50,184 bases of DNA, taken from Streptomyces scabichelini (GTDB lineage: Bacteria; Actinomycetota; Actinomycetes; Streptomycetales; Streptomycetaceae). The position numbers and the translations under genes are program-made. Below the pieces are notes generated by a model. The model saw nothing but the letters and a program-made list of their open reading frames with translations. It searched no databases and had not been told where the DNA came from. Where the stretch lies: positions 1 to 50,184 of the forward strand of contig NZ_JAAKZY010000062.1 of NCBI RefSeq assembly GCF_011045015.1, written 5' to 3'. Of this stretch, positions 15,405-23,960 are shown piece after piece (position 1 is the stretch's first letter; every line of letters starts with the position of its first letter).

Positions 15405-17504
15405 TCAGATGCGACGCAGCCGGAAAACTGCCGCATCGAGGTCGCCGCGCAAACCCGTCCGCAGTCCGTGATGGAGCAACACCGCACCTCTGTGAACTTC
15501 GCCCGTTTCGAGGCATTCGTACGTCGCTGTCGGGTCAATCCCACGCAGCCGGACCGGTGCTACGGGCTCGCCGTAGTGCTGCGCCTGGAGCCAGGCGAGG
15601 ACGACGGACTGATCCCCATGGACGTACTGCACCGCACTCAGCCCGCCCTCCGGCGCCCGCAGCCGGTAGAGGTCGCCGCGCTGCACGACGGGCCGGATCT
15701 CCTTGTACAGCTCCACCCACGTCCGCGCCTCGGCGAGCTCCTCATCACTCCACTCGGTCAGGTCGCCACCGACCCCGAGCACCCCGGCCATGGCGCTCAC
15801 GAAGCGGAAGCGCAGCGAACTCACGCGCCCGTTGAGCTGATTGTTCGGGCTGTCGGTGACCCAGGCGGCCATGACCCGCGCCGGATGCAGCTGGCTGAAG
15901 CCGTGCTGGATGGCGAGCCGGTCGAGCGGATCGGTGTTGTCCGAGGTCCACACCTGGTCCGTACGCGCCATGACCCCGAGGTCGATCCGGCCGCCACCAC
16001 CCGAGCAGGACTCGAAGGCGACACCCGGATGCGCGGCCCGCAGCCGGTCCAACAGGCCGTACAGGGCGTGCACATGGTCGACCCAAAGCCGCTGCGGATA
16101 TTCCTCCCCTGGCCAGCCGGCGTCCGTGAAGCAGCGGTTGAAGTCCCACTTCACATAGTCGATCGGGGCGCTGGAGAGCAGCCCGTGAAGCTGCTCCCAC
16201 AGGTACTCCTGGACGTCGTCGCGCGCGACGTTCAGTACGAGCTGATTGCGGAGCTCCGTCTTCTTTCGTCCCGGTTGGTACTGAATCCAGTCGGGATGCG
16301 TGCGATACAGGTCGCTGTCCGCATTGACCATTTCCGGCTCGACCCAGATCCCGAACTGCATACCCATGGCGTGTACGTCGTCCGCCAGAGGCTTGAGTCC
16401 GGCCGGGAAGCGGTCGGGGTTGGGCGTCCAGTCCCCGAGCCCGGCCCGGTCGCTGGTGCGCTTCCCGAACCAGCCGTCGTCGACCACGAACAGCTCGACG
16501 CCCATCGCCGCCGCCCGCCGCGCGAGCGCCCGCTGCTGCTCCTCGGAGATGTCGAACTCCGTGGCTTCCCAGGAGTTGTAGAGCACGGGCCGGTCCTGGT
16601 CCGCGTCCGGAATCACATACGCGCGCTGGTACGCGTGCCAGGCCCGGCTCGCCCCACCGAAACCGCCGTCACTCCACAGCCCCGCGAAGACCGGCGTGAC
16701 GAAGCTCTCCCCCGGCTCCAGCCGCACCAGGCCGGAGTCGTCGTACCCGGCACCGCCGGTGATCTGCACGCGCGCGTCGGGAAGTTGGGCCACGGCGATC
16801 CGCCACGAGCCGGACCACGCGAGCGCGCATCCGTACACCTCGCCGCGCTCCTCGGTCGCCGCGCCCTCGACGTCCAGCGCGACCCACGGAAGATGCTGAT
16901 GCCCGGTGTGCCCGCGCCGGCTGCCGATGACCTTCTCACCGTAGGTGAGGTCCGTACGCACGAGTCGCGACTCGGCCGCCCACCGTCCGTGCAGCTGCGA
17001 CAACCGCCAGCCGTCGCGCTCCGGCAGCGTCCAGGTCGCGGAGTCGGCGCGCAGGACCTCCAGGGCGGGCCCTTCGTTGGCGAGGGTCACCCAGCGCTCC
17101 ACAGCGTCGGTGGCGGGGCGCATCCGGTAGTGCAGCGTGATGCCGAGCCCGGAGTCGGAGAACCGCAGCCGCAGTTCGGCCCCGTCCGATTCGCCCGCCT
17201 CGTCGACCTCGTACGCCTCGAAGCGCCACTCCGTGCCGCGCCGCTCGTCCGTGCGCACGGACAGCGCCGGCCGTACGAAACGGGGGCCGCCCTCGACCGG
17301 GTACTCCTCGTGCCCGTCGAGCGGCGACTCGAACGGCCAGTACGTCGGCCCGGGACGGGCGGCCAGCGACTCGGCGTCGGCGAGCGTGATGCGCGGCCCC
17401 CAGTGCAGATGCAGCAGCTCGTCCTCGTCCGTCAGCCGGAGGGCATAACTGCTCGTGCGCCCCGAAAGCAGCCACGTACGACCGTCTTTGCCGATCTCCA
17501 CCAT
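15405..17504 (-). CDS. Alpha-galactosidase, glycoside hydrolase family 36
   Basis: The 699-residue enzyme has an N-terminal beta-sandwich, then a (beta/alpha)8 barrel with RPVLYNSWEATEFDI, VVDDGWFGKR and DYVKWDFNR. Asp454 in KWDFNR is the expected nucleophile and Asp522 in TSDNTD the acid/base. ESCSGGGGRID is the GH36 substrate loop, and a C-terminal beta domain closes the protein. It releases terminal alpha-galactosyl residues from oligosaccharides such as melibiose or raffinose. No signal peptide is visible, so it acts intracellularly. The ATG at 17504 has GAGGG about 6 nt upstream. The long reading to 18479 is antisense to the phosphatase gene and was rejected. The gene is divergent from the phosphatase. 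Confidence 0.96.
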   Translation of the reverse strand: MVEIGKDGRTWLLSGRTSSYALRLTDEDELLHLHWGPRITLADAESLAARPGPTYWPFESPLDGHEEYPVEGGPRFVRPALSVRTDERRGTEWRFEAYEVDEAGESDGAELRLRFSDSGLGITLHYRMRPATDAVERWVTLANEGPALEVLRADSATWTLPERDGWRLSQLHGRWAAESRLVRTDLTYGEKVIGSRRGHTGHQHLPWVALDVEGAATEERGEVYGCALAWSGSWRIAVAQLPDARVQITGGAGYDDSGLVRLEPGESFVTPVFAGLWSDGGFGGASRAWHAYQRAYVIPDADQDRPVLYNSWEATEFDISEEQQRALARRAAAMGVELFVVDDGWFGKRTSDRAGLGDWTPNPDRFPAGLKPLADDVHAMGMQFGIWVEPEMVNADSDLYRTHPDWIQYQPGRKKTELRNQLVLNVARDDVQEYLWEQLHGLLSSAPIDYVKWDFNRCFTDAGWPGEEYPQRLWVDHVHALYGLLDRLRAAHPGVAFESCSGGGGRIDLGVMARTDQVWTSDNTDPLDRLAIQHGFSQLHPARVMAAWVTDSPNNQLNGRVSSLRFRFVSAMAGVLGVGGDLTEWSDEELAEARTWVELYKEIRPVVQRGDLYRLRAPEGGLSAVQYVHGDQSVVLAWLQAQHYGEPVAPVRLRGIDPTATYECLETGEVHRGAVLLHHGLRTGLRGDLDAAVFRLRRI

Positions 17505-17672
17505 CAAGCCCTCACAGATCCGAACAGACACGCTCAAGAACAACATCATCTCAGGCGCCCGCACCTCGGAAGCACCGCCTGTGGACAACTCATTGGCCCA
17601 GGCATCCATGTCGTATCGTCGAGAGCGCGCCCTGCCGACAAGAGCGTCGGCCGCCGATTGGGAGGAGCCCTC

Positions 17673-18470
17673 GTGACGCAGCAGGTCCCGTCGACCGAGC
17701 CCGAACTTGCCGGAGTGCGCAACTTCCGCGATGTGGGTGGCCTGCCGACCGTGGACGGCCGGCGCGTGGCGCACGGACGGCTGTTCCGCAGCGGCCATCT
17801 CGCGCACGCGACCGAGGAGGACACCGCGTTCCTCTCCTCGCTGGGCCTGCACACGATCTTCGACTTCCGCAATGCCGCGGACATGAAGCTGGAGGGGCCG
17901 GACGTCGAGCTGCCGGGCGTGCGCAATGTGAACCTGCCGCTGACCGACCCGGCGCACGGCGCCGAGTTCTGGACGATGGTCCGCGACGGCGATCTGGACC
18001 AGCTGCGCTCGATCCTCGCGGACGGCAAGGCGGCGAACCGGATGATCCGGTCCTACCGCTCGATCATCAAGGAGCGCACGGCCGAGCACTCCCAGGTGCT
18101 GCACGCACTGGCCGAGGACAGCGTGCCGGCGCTGATGCACTGCGCGGCGGGCAAGGACCGCGCCGGCCTGTCGATAGCCGTGACGCTCCTCGCCCTCGGT
18201 GTCGAGCACGAGGCCATCGTGGCGGACTACCTCAAGTCGAGCGCTCCACACCGCCGGTACAAGGTGCGGCGCAGCAGCTCCGCGGCCGCGGCGTACTCCC
18301 CCGAGGTGATGGAGCTGCTCAGTCCCCTCTTCGACGCACGCGCCGAGTACCTGACGGCGGCGTTCGACACGATCGAGGAGACCTGGGGCGGAGTCGACAC
18401 GTACCTGGAGCAGGGCCTTGGCGTGACCCCGGAGACCCAGGAGCGGCTGCGGAAGCGTTTCCTCGACTGA
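17673..18470 (+). CDS. Tyrosine-protein phosphatase (PTP-like)
   Basis: The 265-residue protein has the catalytic P-loop HCAAGKDRAG with Cys157 and Arg163 (C-x5-R), and the N-terminal GVRNFRDVGGLPTVDGRRV and LFRSGHL motifs typical of the Y_phosphatase3 family. Members remove phosphate from phosphotyrosine or phosphoinositides. The GTG at 17673 is preceded by GGAGGAG about 8 nt upstream. The much longer in-frame reading from 15321 runs antisense through the alpha-galactosidase gene and is spurious. It faces the DUF6126/XRE pair, whose transcription converges on it. Confidence 0.93.
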   Translation: MTQQVPSTEPELAGVRNFRDVGGLPTVDGRRVAHGRLFRSGHLAHATEEDTAFLSSLGLHTIFDFRNAADMKLEGPDVELPGVRNVNLPLTDPAHGAEFWTMVRDGDLDQLRSILADGKAANRMIRSYRSIIKERTAEHSQVLHALAEDSVPALMHCAAGKDRAGLSIAVTLLALGVEHEAIVADYLKSSAPHRRYKVRRSSSAAAAYSPEVMELLSPLFDARAEYLTAAFDTIEETWGGVDTYLEQGLGVTPETQERLRKRFLD

Positions 18471-18493
18471 CCGCCGCACCGGCCCCGGGCGCC

Positions 18494-18527
18494 TATTGGT
18501 TCTGCGCGCCTACTGGTTCTGCGCGCC
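18494..18527. repeat. 17-bp tandem duplication at the DUF6126 stop
   Basis: TATTGGTTCTGCGCGCC (18494-18510) and TACTGGTTCTGCGCGCC (18511-18527) differ at one base. On the minus strand each copy encodes A-Q-N-Q followed by TAG, so the last codons and the stop of the DUF6126 gene are duplicated. Confidence 0.85.
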
Positions 18528-18635
18528 GAGCGAGAACAACAGGTAGACGAAGGCCGCGAACAGATGCCCGACAGCCACGTAGATGATGAGCCGCACCCAC
18601 AGAGCACGGGGGAACTTCTCTTCCATATCTCTCAC
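18510..18635 (-). CDS. Small membrane protein, DUF6126 family
   Basis: The 41-residue product reads VRDMEEKFPRALWVRLIIYV and continues AVGHLFAAFVYLLFSLGAQNQ. It is a short acidic/basic N-terminus followed by one hydrophobic segment (about residues 13-36), consistent with a single-pass membrane peptide. The start GTG at 18635 overlaps the stop of the XRE-cupin regulator (GTGA), so translation is coupled; an internal ATG at 18626 is an alternative. I recognise it as the DUF6126 type that accompanies XRE-cupin regulators. Function is unknown; a membrane partner or signal relay of the regulator is a guess. Confidence 0.85.
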   Translation of the reverse strand: MRDMEEKFPRALWVRLIIYVAVGHLFAAFVYLLFSLGAQNQ

Positions 18636-19270
18636 GGGTTCGCTCCTGTGGTCGTCGGGCCGAGACACAGCGCGGCCGTGGGGCTCTGCAGCAGGGTGTG
18701 CACGAAGAGCAGTTCGGCGCCGCCCCGGCCCGCGGCGGCGATCCGGTGCGGGGTCAGCGAGTCGAAATGCGCGCTGTCACCGGGCGCAAGCACATGCGCG
18801 GTGTCCCCGAGACGCAGCCTCAGCCGCCCCTCCAGGACATACAGCCACTCCTCGCCGGGATGGACGCGCACGATGTCCCCCTGCGTCCCGTACGGGACGT
18901 GCACACGCAGGGCCTGCATGCCGCGCCCGGCCGCGCCGGCCTGCCAGTACGTCCAGCCGCCCGCCTGCGTGGGCTCCATGTCGGCGGCGCGGACGACCGC
19001 GTCCCGTTCGGGAACCGCCTCGCCGAGCAGCTCCGAGACGGTCGTACCGTAGATACGGGCCAGCGCGAGCAGCATCGGCAGCGAGGGCTGGCGCCGCCCG
19101 GTCTCCAGGCGGGAGAGGTGGGCGGGCGACAAACCTGCGGCGCGGGCCGCGGCCTCCAGGGTGAGTGAGGCGCGGCGCCGCAGCTCACGCAGTTGCGGCG
19201 CGACGGCGGGCAGCTCGCCGGGCAACTCGGCGGACGGCTCTTCGGCCGCCTCCGGCTCGATGGGGCTCAT
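18632..19270 (-). CDS. XRE-cupin transcriptional regulator of the hopanoid region
   Basis: The 212-residue protein has an acidic, proline-rich N-terminus, an XRE helix-turn-helix (about residues 26-82: LRELRRRASLTLEAAARAAG, then LSPAHLSRLETGRRQPSLPM) and a C-terminal cupin (VHPGEEWLYVLEGRLRLRLG, then APGDSAHFDSLTPH) with possible metal-binding Glu and His residues. It lies 80 nt downstream of the hopanoid aminotransferase gene and is co-directional with it. Its own upstream region holds the palindrome TTGCCTCAGAGGCAA and a degenerate second copy, which points to autoregulation. It may also control hopanoid genes, though no matching palindrome was found before hpnC. GGAGG lies unusually close (1 nt) to the ATG. 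Confidence 0.88.
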   Translation of the reverse strand: MSPIEPEAAEEPSAELPGELPAVAPQLRELRRRASLTLEAAARAAGLSPAHLSRLETGRRQPSLPMLLALARIYGTTVSELLGEAVPERDAVVRAADMEPTQAGGWTYWQAGAAGRGMQALRVHVPYGTQGDIVRVHPGEEWLYVLEGRLRLRLGDTAHVLAPGDSAHFDSLTPHRIAAAGRGGAELLFVHTLLQSPTAALCLGPTTTGANP

Positions 19271-19290
19271 GCCTCCATTCAGCCGGAGGC

Positions 19291-19326
19291 TTGCCTGTGC
19301 GGCAAATTTATTGCCTCAGAGGCAAT
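19291..19326. promoter_or_regulatory. Paired operator palindromes before the XRE-cupin gene
   Basis: ATTGCCTC-A-GAGGCAAT at 19310-19326 is a perfect 17-bp palindrome. A weaker copy, TTGCC-N5-GGCAA, lies at 19291-19305 with its centre 20 bp away, about two turns, so two dimers could bind one face. The TAAATT between them can serve as a minus-strand -10. A further hairpin, TACCGC-N6-GCGGTA (19326-19343), lies between this and the aminotransferase stop and may end that transcript. Confidence 0.65.
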
Positions 19327-19350
19327 ACCGCTCAGAGGCGGTACGTACCT

Positions 19351-20757
19351 CTACCTGTTGGCGACCGCCTGCTTCACGAGTGTCTTGCCGAAGTCCCACA
19401 TCAATCCGCCGCCGTTGTGCGCGTCGTCCATCACGTCGGTGAAGGCGTCCACGAACCGGTCCACGTCCCGCTCCCCGATGATCAGCGGCGGAATGAGCTT
19501 TATCACCTCCAGGTGATCGCCCGAGACCTGCGTGAGGATCCGATGCCGCTGGAGCAGCGGTACGACCACCATCTGCGCGAACAGCCCCTTGCGCGCGGCC
19601 TGCAGCATCGTCCAGCGGCTGCGCAGCTTCAGCGACTTGGGCCTGCCGAACTCGATGCCGATCATCAGCCCCCGGCCGCGTACCTCACTGAGCAGCTCAT
19701 ACTTGTCGACGAGCGCCCCGAGCCGCGACTTCAGCTCCTCTCCCATGGCACGGGCGTTCGCGACGATCTCCTCGTTCTCCATCACGGAGAGCACGGCGAG
19801 GCCGGCCGCCATGGCCTGTGCGTTGGCGCCAAAGCTCGCGGAGTGCACGAGGACGCGGTCCATCGACGAGTAGACCTTCTTGAAGATCCAGTCCTTGCCG
19901 AGGGTCGCGCCCACGGGCACATAGCCGCCGGACAGCGCCTTCGCCACGCACACCAGGTCCGGTTCGACGCCGTCCTCGTGCTGGTAGGCGTAGAAGTCGC
20001 CGGTCCGCCCGAGTCCCGTCTGCACCTCGTCCGCGATGAGCAGCGCCTTGTGCCGGTGCAGCAACTCCTGGGCGGCGCGCAGATATCCGGGCGGCGACTC
20101 GTGCACGCCCTTGCCCTGGATCGGCTCGACGATCAGCCCGGCGACATCGCCCTTCTTCAACTCCCTTTCCAGTACGTCCAGATCGCCGAGCGGAACCGCC
20201 GTGTCGGGCAGCAGCGGCGCGAACCCGTCGCGGAACCCGTCCTCGCCGTTCACGGACAGCGAGCCGGTGGTCAGCCCGTGGAAGGCGTGCGTGCAGTAGA
20301 GAACGCGCGGCTTACCGGTCGCGTACCGGGCGAACTTCAACGCCGTCTCGACGGCCTCCGTACCGCTGTTGCCGAAGAACACCCGGTCCAAGTGCGGGCT
20401 GTGGGTGAGGAGTTGCTCGGCGAGGAGTCCCGGCAGGGGCTGGCAGTCGAAACGGGTGAGGTCGGCGAGCGAGGCGTCGAGGACGTCGTGCAGCGCCTTG
20501 CGGACGACGGGGTGATGACGCCCCAGGCCCATCACCCCGAACCCGGCGAGCATGTCCAGGTAGTCGTTGCCCTCCGCGTCCCAGAAGTACGCGCCCTCGG
20601 CCCGCTCGTAGAACTTGTCGAAACCGATGGTGTGCAGCATGCGCGGGAGCTGGTGGTTGAGGTGCCGGGCGTGCAGCTCATAGCGTTCGGCCGCACGCCC
20701 GGCGAGTAGTTTGCCGAGGTCGAAGTTCCCGGACTGCGAGGAGGGTTCCGCGGTCAT
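19351..20757 (-). CDS. hpnO: Class III aminotransferase of hopanoid side-chain synthesis
   Basis: The 468-residue PLP enzyme shows class III features: FGNSGTEAVETALKFAR, the cofactor-contacting ADEVQTGLGRTG, and the Schiff-base lysine in CVAKALSGGYVPVGA. HpnO-type enzymes are known to aminate the C35 side chain, converting a ribosylhopane-derived aldehyde to bacteriohopaneaminotriol (aminotriol). I assign the role from position at the end of the shc-hpnG-hpnH-ispG-dxs run. The ATG at 20757 overlaps the dxs stop (ATGA), which excludes the longer antisense-derived reading to 21639. The closest general family is acetylornithine/diaminobutyrate aminotransferases, so the symbol rests on context. 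Confidence 0.85.
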   Translation of the reverse strand: MTAEPSSQSGNFDLGKLLAGRAAERYELHARHLNHQLPRMLHTIGFDKFYERAEGAYFWDAEGNDYLDMLAGFGVMGLGRHHPVVRKALHDVLDASLADLTRFDCQPLPGLLAEQLLTHSPHLDRVFFGNSGTEAVETALKFARYATGKPRVLYCTHAFHGLTTGSLSVNGEDGFRDGFAPLLPDTAVPLGDLDVLERELKKGDVAGLIVEPIQGKGVHESPPGYLRAAQELLHRHKALLIADEVQTGLGRTGDFYAYQHEDGVEPDLVCVAKALSGGYVPVGATLGKDWIFKKVYSSMDRVLVHSASFGANAQAMAAGLAVLSVMENEEIVANARAMGEELKSRLGALVDKYELLSEVRGRGLMIGIEFGRPKSLKLRSRWTMLQAARKGLFAQMVVVPLLQRHRILTQVSGDHLEVIKLIPPLIIGERDVDRFVDAFTDVMDDAHNGGGLMWDFGKTLVKQAVANR

Positions 20758-22718
20758 TCCTGTTTCTCCTTGGGCATGTGCTCCTTGGCGGCGAGTTCGG
20801 CCTCCGTGACAGCCAGGGTCGCCTCGGCCAGGATCGTCTCCTGGGGCGCCTCCTGGGTCGCCAGACCCGCGCTGATCCGTCCCGCGATCTCGACGGGCGT
20901 GAGACCGATGTCGGCCAGCACCTCCCCGCGCTTGGCGTGCGCGAGGAACTGCTCCGGAATCCCGAACCGGCGTACGGGTACGTCGACTTCGGCATCCCCG
21001 AGCGCGAGGGCGACCGCCGAACCCACACCGGCGGCTCTGCTGTTGTCCTCGACGACGGCGACCATACGGTGCTCTGCGGCGAGCGGGGGCAGCGCGGGAT
21101 CGACGGGCTTGACCCAACGCGGGTCCACCACTGTGCAGTTGACGCCCCGGGCCTCCAGCAGCTCGGCCGCCTGGAGGCACACCGGCGCCATCACACCGAC
21201 GGCGACCAGGAGCACTTCGGGCCGGTCGGCCCGGTGCAGGACATCCACGCCGCCCACCCGGTCGACCGCCTCGATCGACGGCCCCACCGACTCCTTGGGG
21301 AAGCGCATCAGCGTCGGCGCGTCGTCCACGGCCACCGCCTCCCGCAGCTGGGCCCGCAGTTGGTCGGCGTCCCGCGGCGCGGCGATCCTGAGCCCCGGCA
21401 CGACCTGAAGGATGGACATGTCCCACATGCCGTTGTGCGACGGCCCGTCGGCTCCGGTGACCCCGGCCCGGTCGAGCACGAAGGTCACGCCGCAGCGATG
21501 CAGCGCGACATCCATCAGAAGCTGGTCGAAGGCGCGGTTGAGGAAGGTCGCGTACACCGCGACGACCGGATGCAGGCCGCCCGTCGCGAGCCCGGCCGCG
21601 GACACCGCGGCGTGCTGCTCGGCGATGCCGACGTCCCACACCCGGTCGGGGAACCGCTGCGCGAACTTCGCCAGGCCCACCGGGTGCAGCATGGCCGCCG
21701 TGATCGCCACGACGTCCTCGCGCTCCTCCCCGATCCGTACGATCTCGTCGCCGAACACCGAGGTCCAGGTGGGGCCGTTGGAGGGGGCGAGCGGCTCGCA
21801 GGTGAGCGGGTCCATCACGCCGACCGTGTGGAAGTGGTCCTCCTCGTGCGCGAGCGCGGGCTCGTAACCGCGCCCCTTCTCGGTGAGGCAGTGGATGAGG
21901 ACCGGCCCGTGGAACCGTTTCGCGCGCCGCAGCGCCGACTCCATGGCCCCGACGTCGTGACCGTCGATGGGCCCCACGTACTTCAGTCCCAGATCCTCGA
22001 ACATGCCCTGCGGCGCGAACGCGTCCTTGAAACCCTTCTTCGCGCCGTGCAGCGACTCATAGATCGTGTTCCCGACGACCGGCGTACGCAGCAGTACGTC
22101 CTTGCCCCAGGCGAGCACCTTCTCGTAGCTGTCCGTCGTCCGCAGCGTCGCCAGGTGATTGGCCAGTCCGCCTATGGTCGGCGAGTACGAGCGCTCGTTG
22201 TCGTTGACGACGATGATCAGCGGCCGGTCCTTGGCGGCCGCGATGTTGTTCAGCGCCTCCCACGCCATACCGCCGGTGAGCGCACCGTCCCCGATGACCG
22301 CGACGACGTGCCCCTTCTCTCCTTGCACCTGGCGGGCCTTGGCGAGCCCGTCGGCCCAGCCGAGCGCGGTGGAGGCGTGGCTGTTCTCGATGATGTCGTG
22401 CTCGGACTCCTCACGCGACGGGTAGCCGGACAGACCGCCCTTGCCGCGCAGCTTGGAGAAGTCCTGACGTCCCGTCAGCAGTTTGTGTACGTAGCTCTGG
22501 TGGCCGGTGTCCCACAGAATGCGGTCGACGGGCGACTCGAAGACCCGGTGGAGGGCGATGGAGAGTTCCACCACCCCCAGATTGGGCCCGAGATGACCGC
22601 CGGTCCTGGCGACCGCGTGCACCAGGAACTCCCGGATCTCGTCCGCCAGTTGGTTGATATCCGCCTCGGACAGCGCCTTCAGGTCGCGTGGTCCCCGGAT
22701 GTTCTCCAGAATCGTCAC
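20754..22718 (-). CDS. dxs: 1-deoxy-D-xylulose-5-phosphate synthase
   Basis: The 654-residue enzyme has the DXS order of domains: an N-terminal thiamine-diphosphate part (GHLGPNLGVVELSIALHRVF, then ILWDTGHQSYVHKLLTGR and the TPP/Mg motif GDGALTGGMAWEALNN), a middle pyrimidine-binding part (DVGIAEQHAAVSAAGLA) and a C-terminal transketolase domain. It condenses pyruvate and glyceraldehyde 3-phosphate to DXP, the first step of the MEP isoprenoid route. The GTG at 22718 follows GAGAGGGGG; the ATG at 22751 lies upstream of that site and is less likely. It sits 56 nt behind ispG and is coupled to hpnO. Streptomyces usually carry another dxs elsewhere, so this copy probably supplies hopanoid precursors. 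Confidence 0.96.
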   Translation of the reverse strand: MTILENIRGPRDLKALSEADINQLADEIREFLVHAVARTGGHLGPNLGVVELSIALHRVFESPVDRILWDTGHQSYVHKLLTGRQDFSKLRGKGGLSGYPSREESEHDIIENSHASTALGWADGLAKARQVQGEKGHVVAVIGDGALTGGMAWEALNNIAAAKDRPLIIVVNDNERSYSPTIGGLANHLATLRTTDSYEKVLAWGKDVLLRTPVVGNTIYESLHGAKKGFKDAFAPQGMFEDLGLKYVGPIDGHDVGAMESALRRAKRFHGPVLIHCLTEKGRGYEPALAHEEDHFHTVGVMDPLTCEPLAPSNGPTWTSVFGDEIVRIGEEREDVVAITAAMLHPVGLAKFAQRFPDRVWDVGIAEQHAAVSAAGLATGGLHPVVAVYATFLNRAFDQLLMDVALHRCGVTFVLDRAGVTGADGPSHNGMWDMSILQVVPGLRIAAPRDADQLRAQLREAVAVDDAPTLMRFPKESVGPSIEAVDRVGGVDVLHRADRPEVLLVAVGVMAPVCLQAAELLEARGVNCTVVDPRWVKPVDPALPPLAAEHRMVAVVEDNSRAAGVGSAVALALGDAEVDVPVRRFGIPEQFLAHAKRGEVLADIGLTPVEIAGRISAGLATQEAPQETILAEATLAVTEAELAAKEHMPKEKQE

Positions 22719-22774
22719 GCTAGGGCCCCCTCTCGGTCCGTGCCGTTCCACTCAGACTTGCGTCGAGGACGCAG

Positions 22775-23956
22775 TCAACTCACAGTGACGGAGGGCTTCC
22801 CCGGCGCTGTGACCTCCGGCTCGCCTGACGCGACGCCGTCCGCCTCCATCTGCTCGGCGATCTTCATCGCCTCGTCGATCAGGGTCTCCACGATCTTCGA
22901 CTCGGGCACCGTCTTGATGACCTCGCCCTTGACGAAGATCTGCCCCTTGCCGTTGCCGGAGGCGACACCCAGGTCCGCCTCCCGCGCCTCACCAGGCCCG
23001 TTCACGACGCAGCCCATGACCGCGACGCGCAACGGCACCTCCATCCCCTCCAGGCCGGCCGTGACCTCGTCGGCCAGCTTGTAGACGTCCACCTGGGCAC
23101 GTCCGCAGGACGGACACGACACGATCTCCAGGCGTCGCTCCCGCAGCCCCAGCGACTCCAGGATCTGGATGCCGACCTTGCACTCCTCCGCGGGCGGGGC
23201 GCTCAGGGACACCCGGATGGTGTCGCCGATCCCCTCGGAGAGCAGCGCGCCGAAGGCGACAGCCGACTTGATGGTCCCCTGGAAGGCGGGACCGGCCTCC
23301 GTCACACCGAGGTGCAGCGGATAGTCGCACTGAGCGGCCAACTGCCGGTACGCGTTGACCATCACGACCGGGTCGTTGTGCTTCACCGAGATCTTGATGT
23401 CCCGGAAGTCGTGCTCCTCGAAGAGCGACGCCTCCCACAAGGCCGACTCCACCAACGCCTCGGGCGTCGCCTTGCCGTACTTCTGGAGCAGCCGACGGTC
23501 CAGCGAGCCCGCGTTCACGCCGATGCGGATCGGCGTGCCATGGTCCTTGGCGGCCCGCGCGATCTCCTTCACCTTGTCGTCGAACTGCTTGATGTTGCCG
23601 GGGTTCACCCGCACCGCCGCACAGCCCGCCTCGATCGCGGCGAACACGTACTTCGGCTGGAAGTGGATGTCCGCGATCACCGGGATCTGCGACTTCCGCG
23701 CGATGGTGGCCAGCGCGTCCGCGTCGTCCTGCGTGGGACAGGCGACCCGGACGATCTGGCAGCCGGACGCCGTCAGCTCGGCGATCTGCTGCAATGTGGC
23801 GCCGATGTCCGACGTACGCGTCGTCGTCATCGACTGCACGGACACCGGTGCGCCTCCCCCGACCGCCACCGGTCCGACCTGGATCTGCCGCGAGACGCGG
23901 CGCTCCGCGATCGGCCGGACCGGCACCTCGGGGACACCCAAGGAAATGGCGGTCAT
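22775..23956 (-). CDS. ispG: 4-hydroxy-3-methylbut-2-enyl-diphosphate synthase
   Basis: The 393-residue protein is a bacterial-type GcpE/IspG. The TIM-barrel part has VQSMTTTRTSDIGATLQQI and VIADIHFQPKYVFAAIEAG, and NPGNIKQFDDK is conserved. The C-terminal 4Fe-4S domain is seen as VSCPSCGRAQVD and MGCVVNGPGEA, which supply three cysteines and the following Glu. It reductively opens methylerythritol cyclodiphosphate to HMBPP. The ATG at 23956 follows the hpnH stop by 4 nt; an alternative upstream start at 23989 would overlap hpnH. The C-terminus ends in an extra acidic and P/V-rich tail. Confidence 0.96.
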   Translation of the reverse strand: MTAISLGVPEVPVRPIAERRVSRQIQVGPVAVGGGAPVSVQSMTTTRTSDIGATLQQIAELTASGCQIVRVACPTQDDADALATIARKSQIPVIADIHFQPKYVFAAIEAGCAAVRVNPGNIKQFDDKVKEIARAAKDHGTPIRIGVNAGSLDRRLLQKYGKATPEALVESALWEASLFEEHDFRDIKISVKHNDPVVMVNAYRQLAAQCDYPLHLGVTEAGPAFQGTIKSAVAFGALLSEGIGDTIRVSLSAPPAEECKVGIQILESLGLRERRLEIVSCPSCGRAQVDVYKLADEVTAGLEGMEVPLRVAVMGCVVNGPGEAREADLGVASGNGKGQIFVKGEVIKTVPESKIVETLIDEAMKIAEQMEADGVASGEPEVTAPGKPSVTVS

Positions 23957-23960
23957 GACG

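Noticed and set aside
15321..17672. Long N-terminal extension of the phosphatase frame
   Set aside because: It is antisense to the GH36 gene; the GTG at 17673 has a proper ribosome site and matches the family's N-terminus.
20778..23084. 768-codon plus-strand open frame opposite dxs and ispG
   Set aside because: It is antisense to two clear MEP genes, its translation is Arg/His/Gly-rich with no recognisable motif, and long antisense frames are expected in 70% GC DNA.
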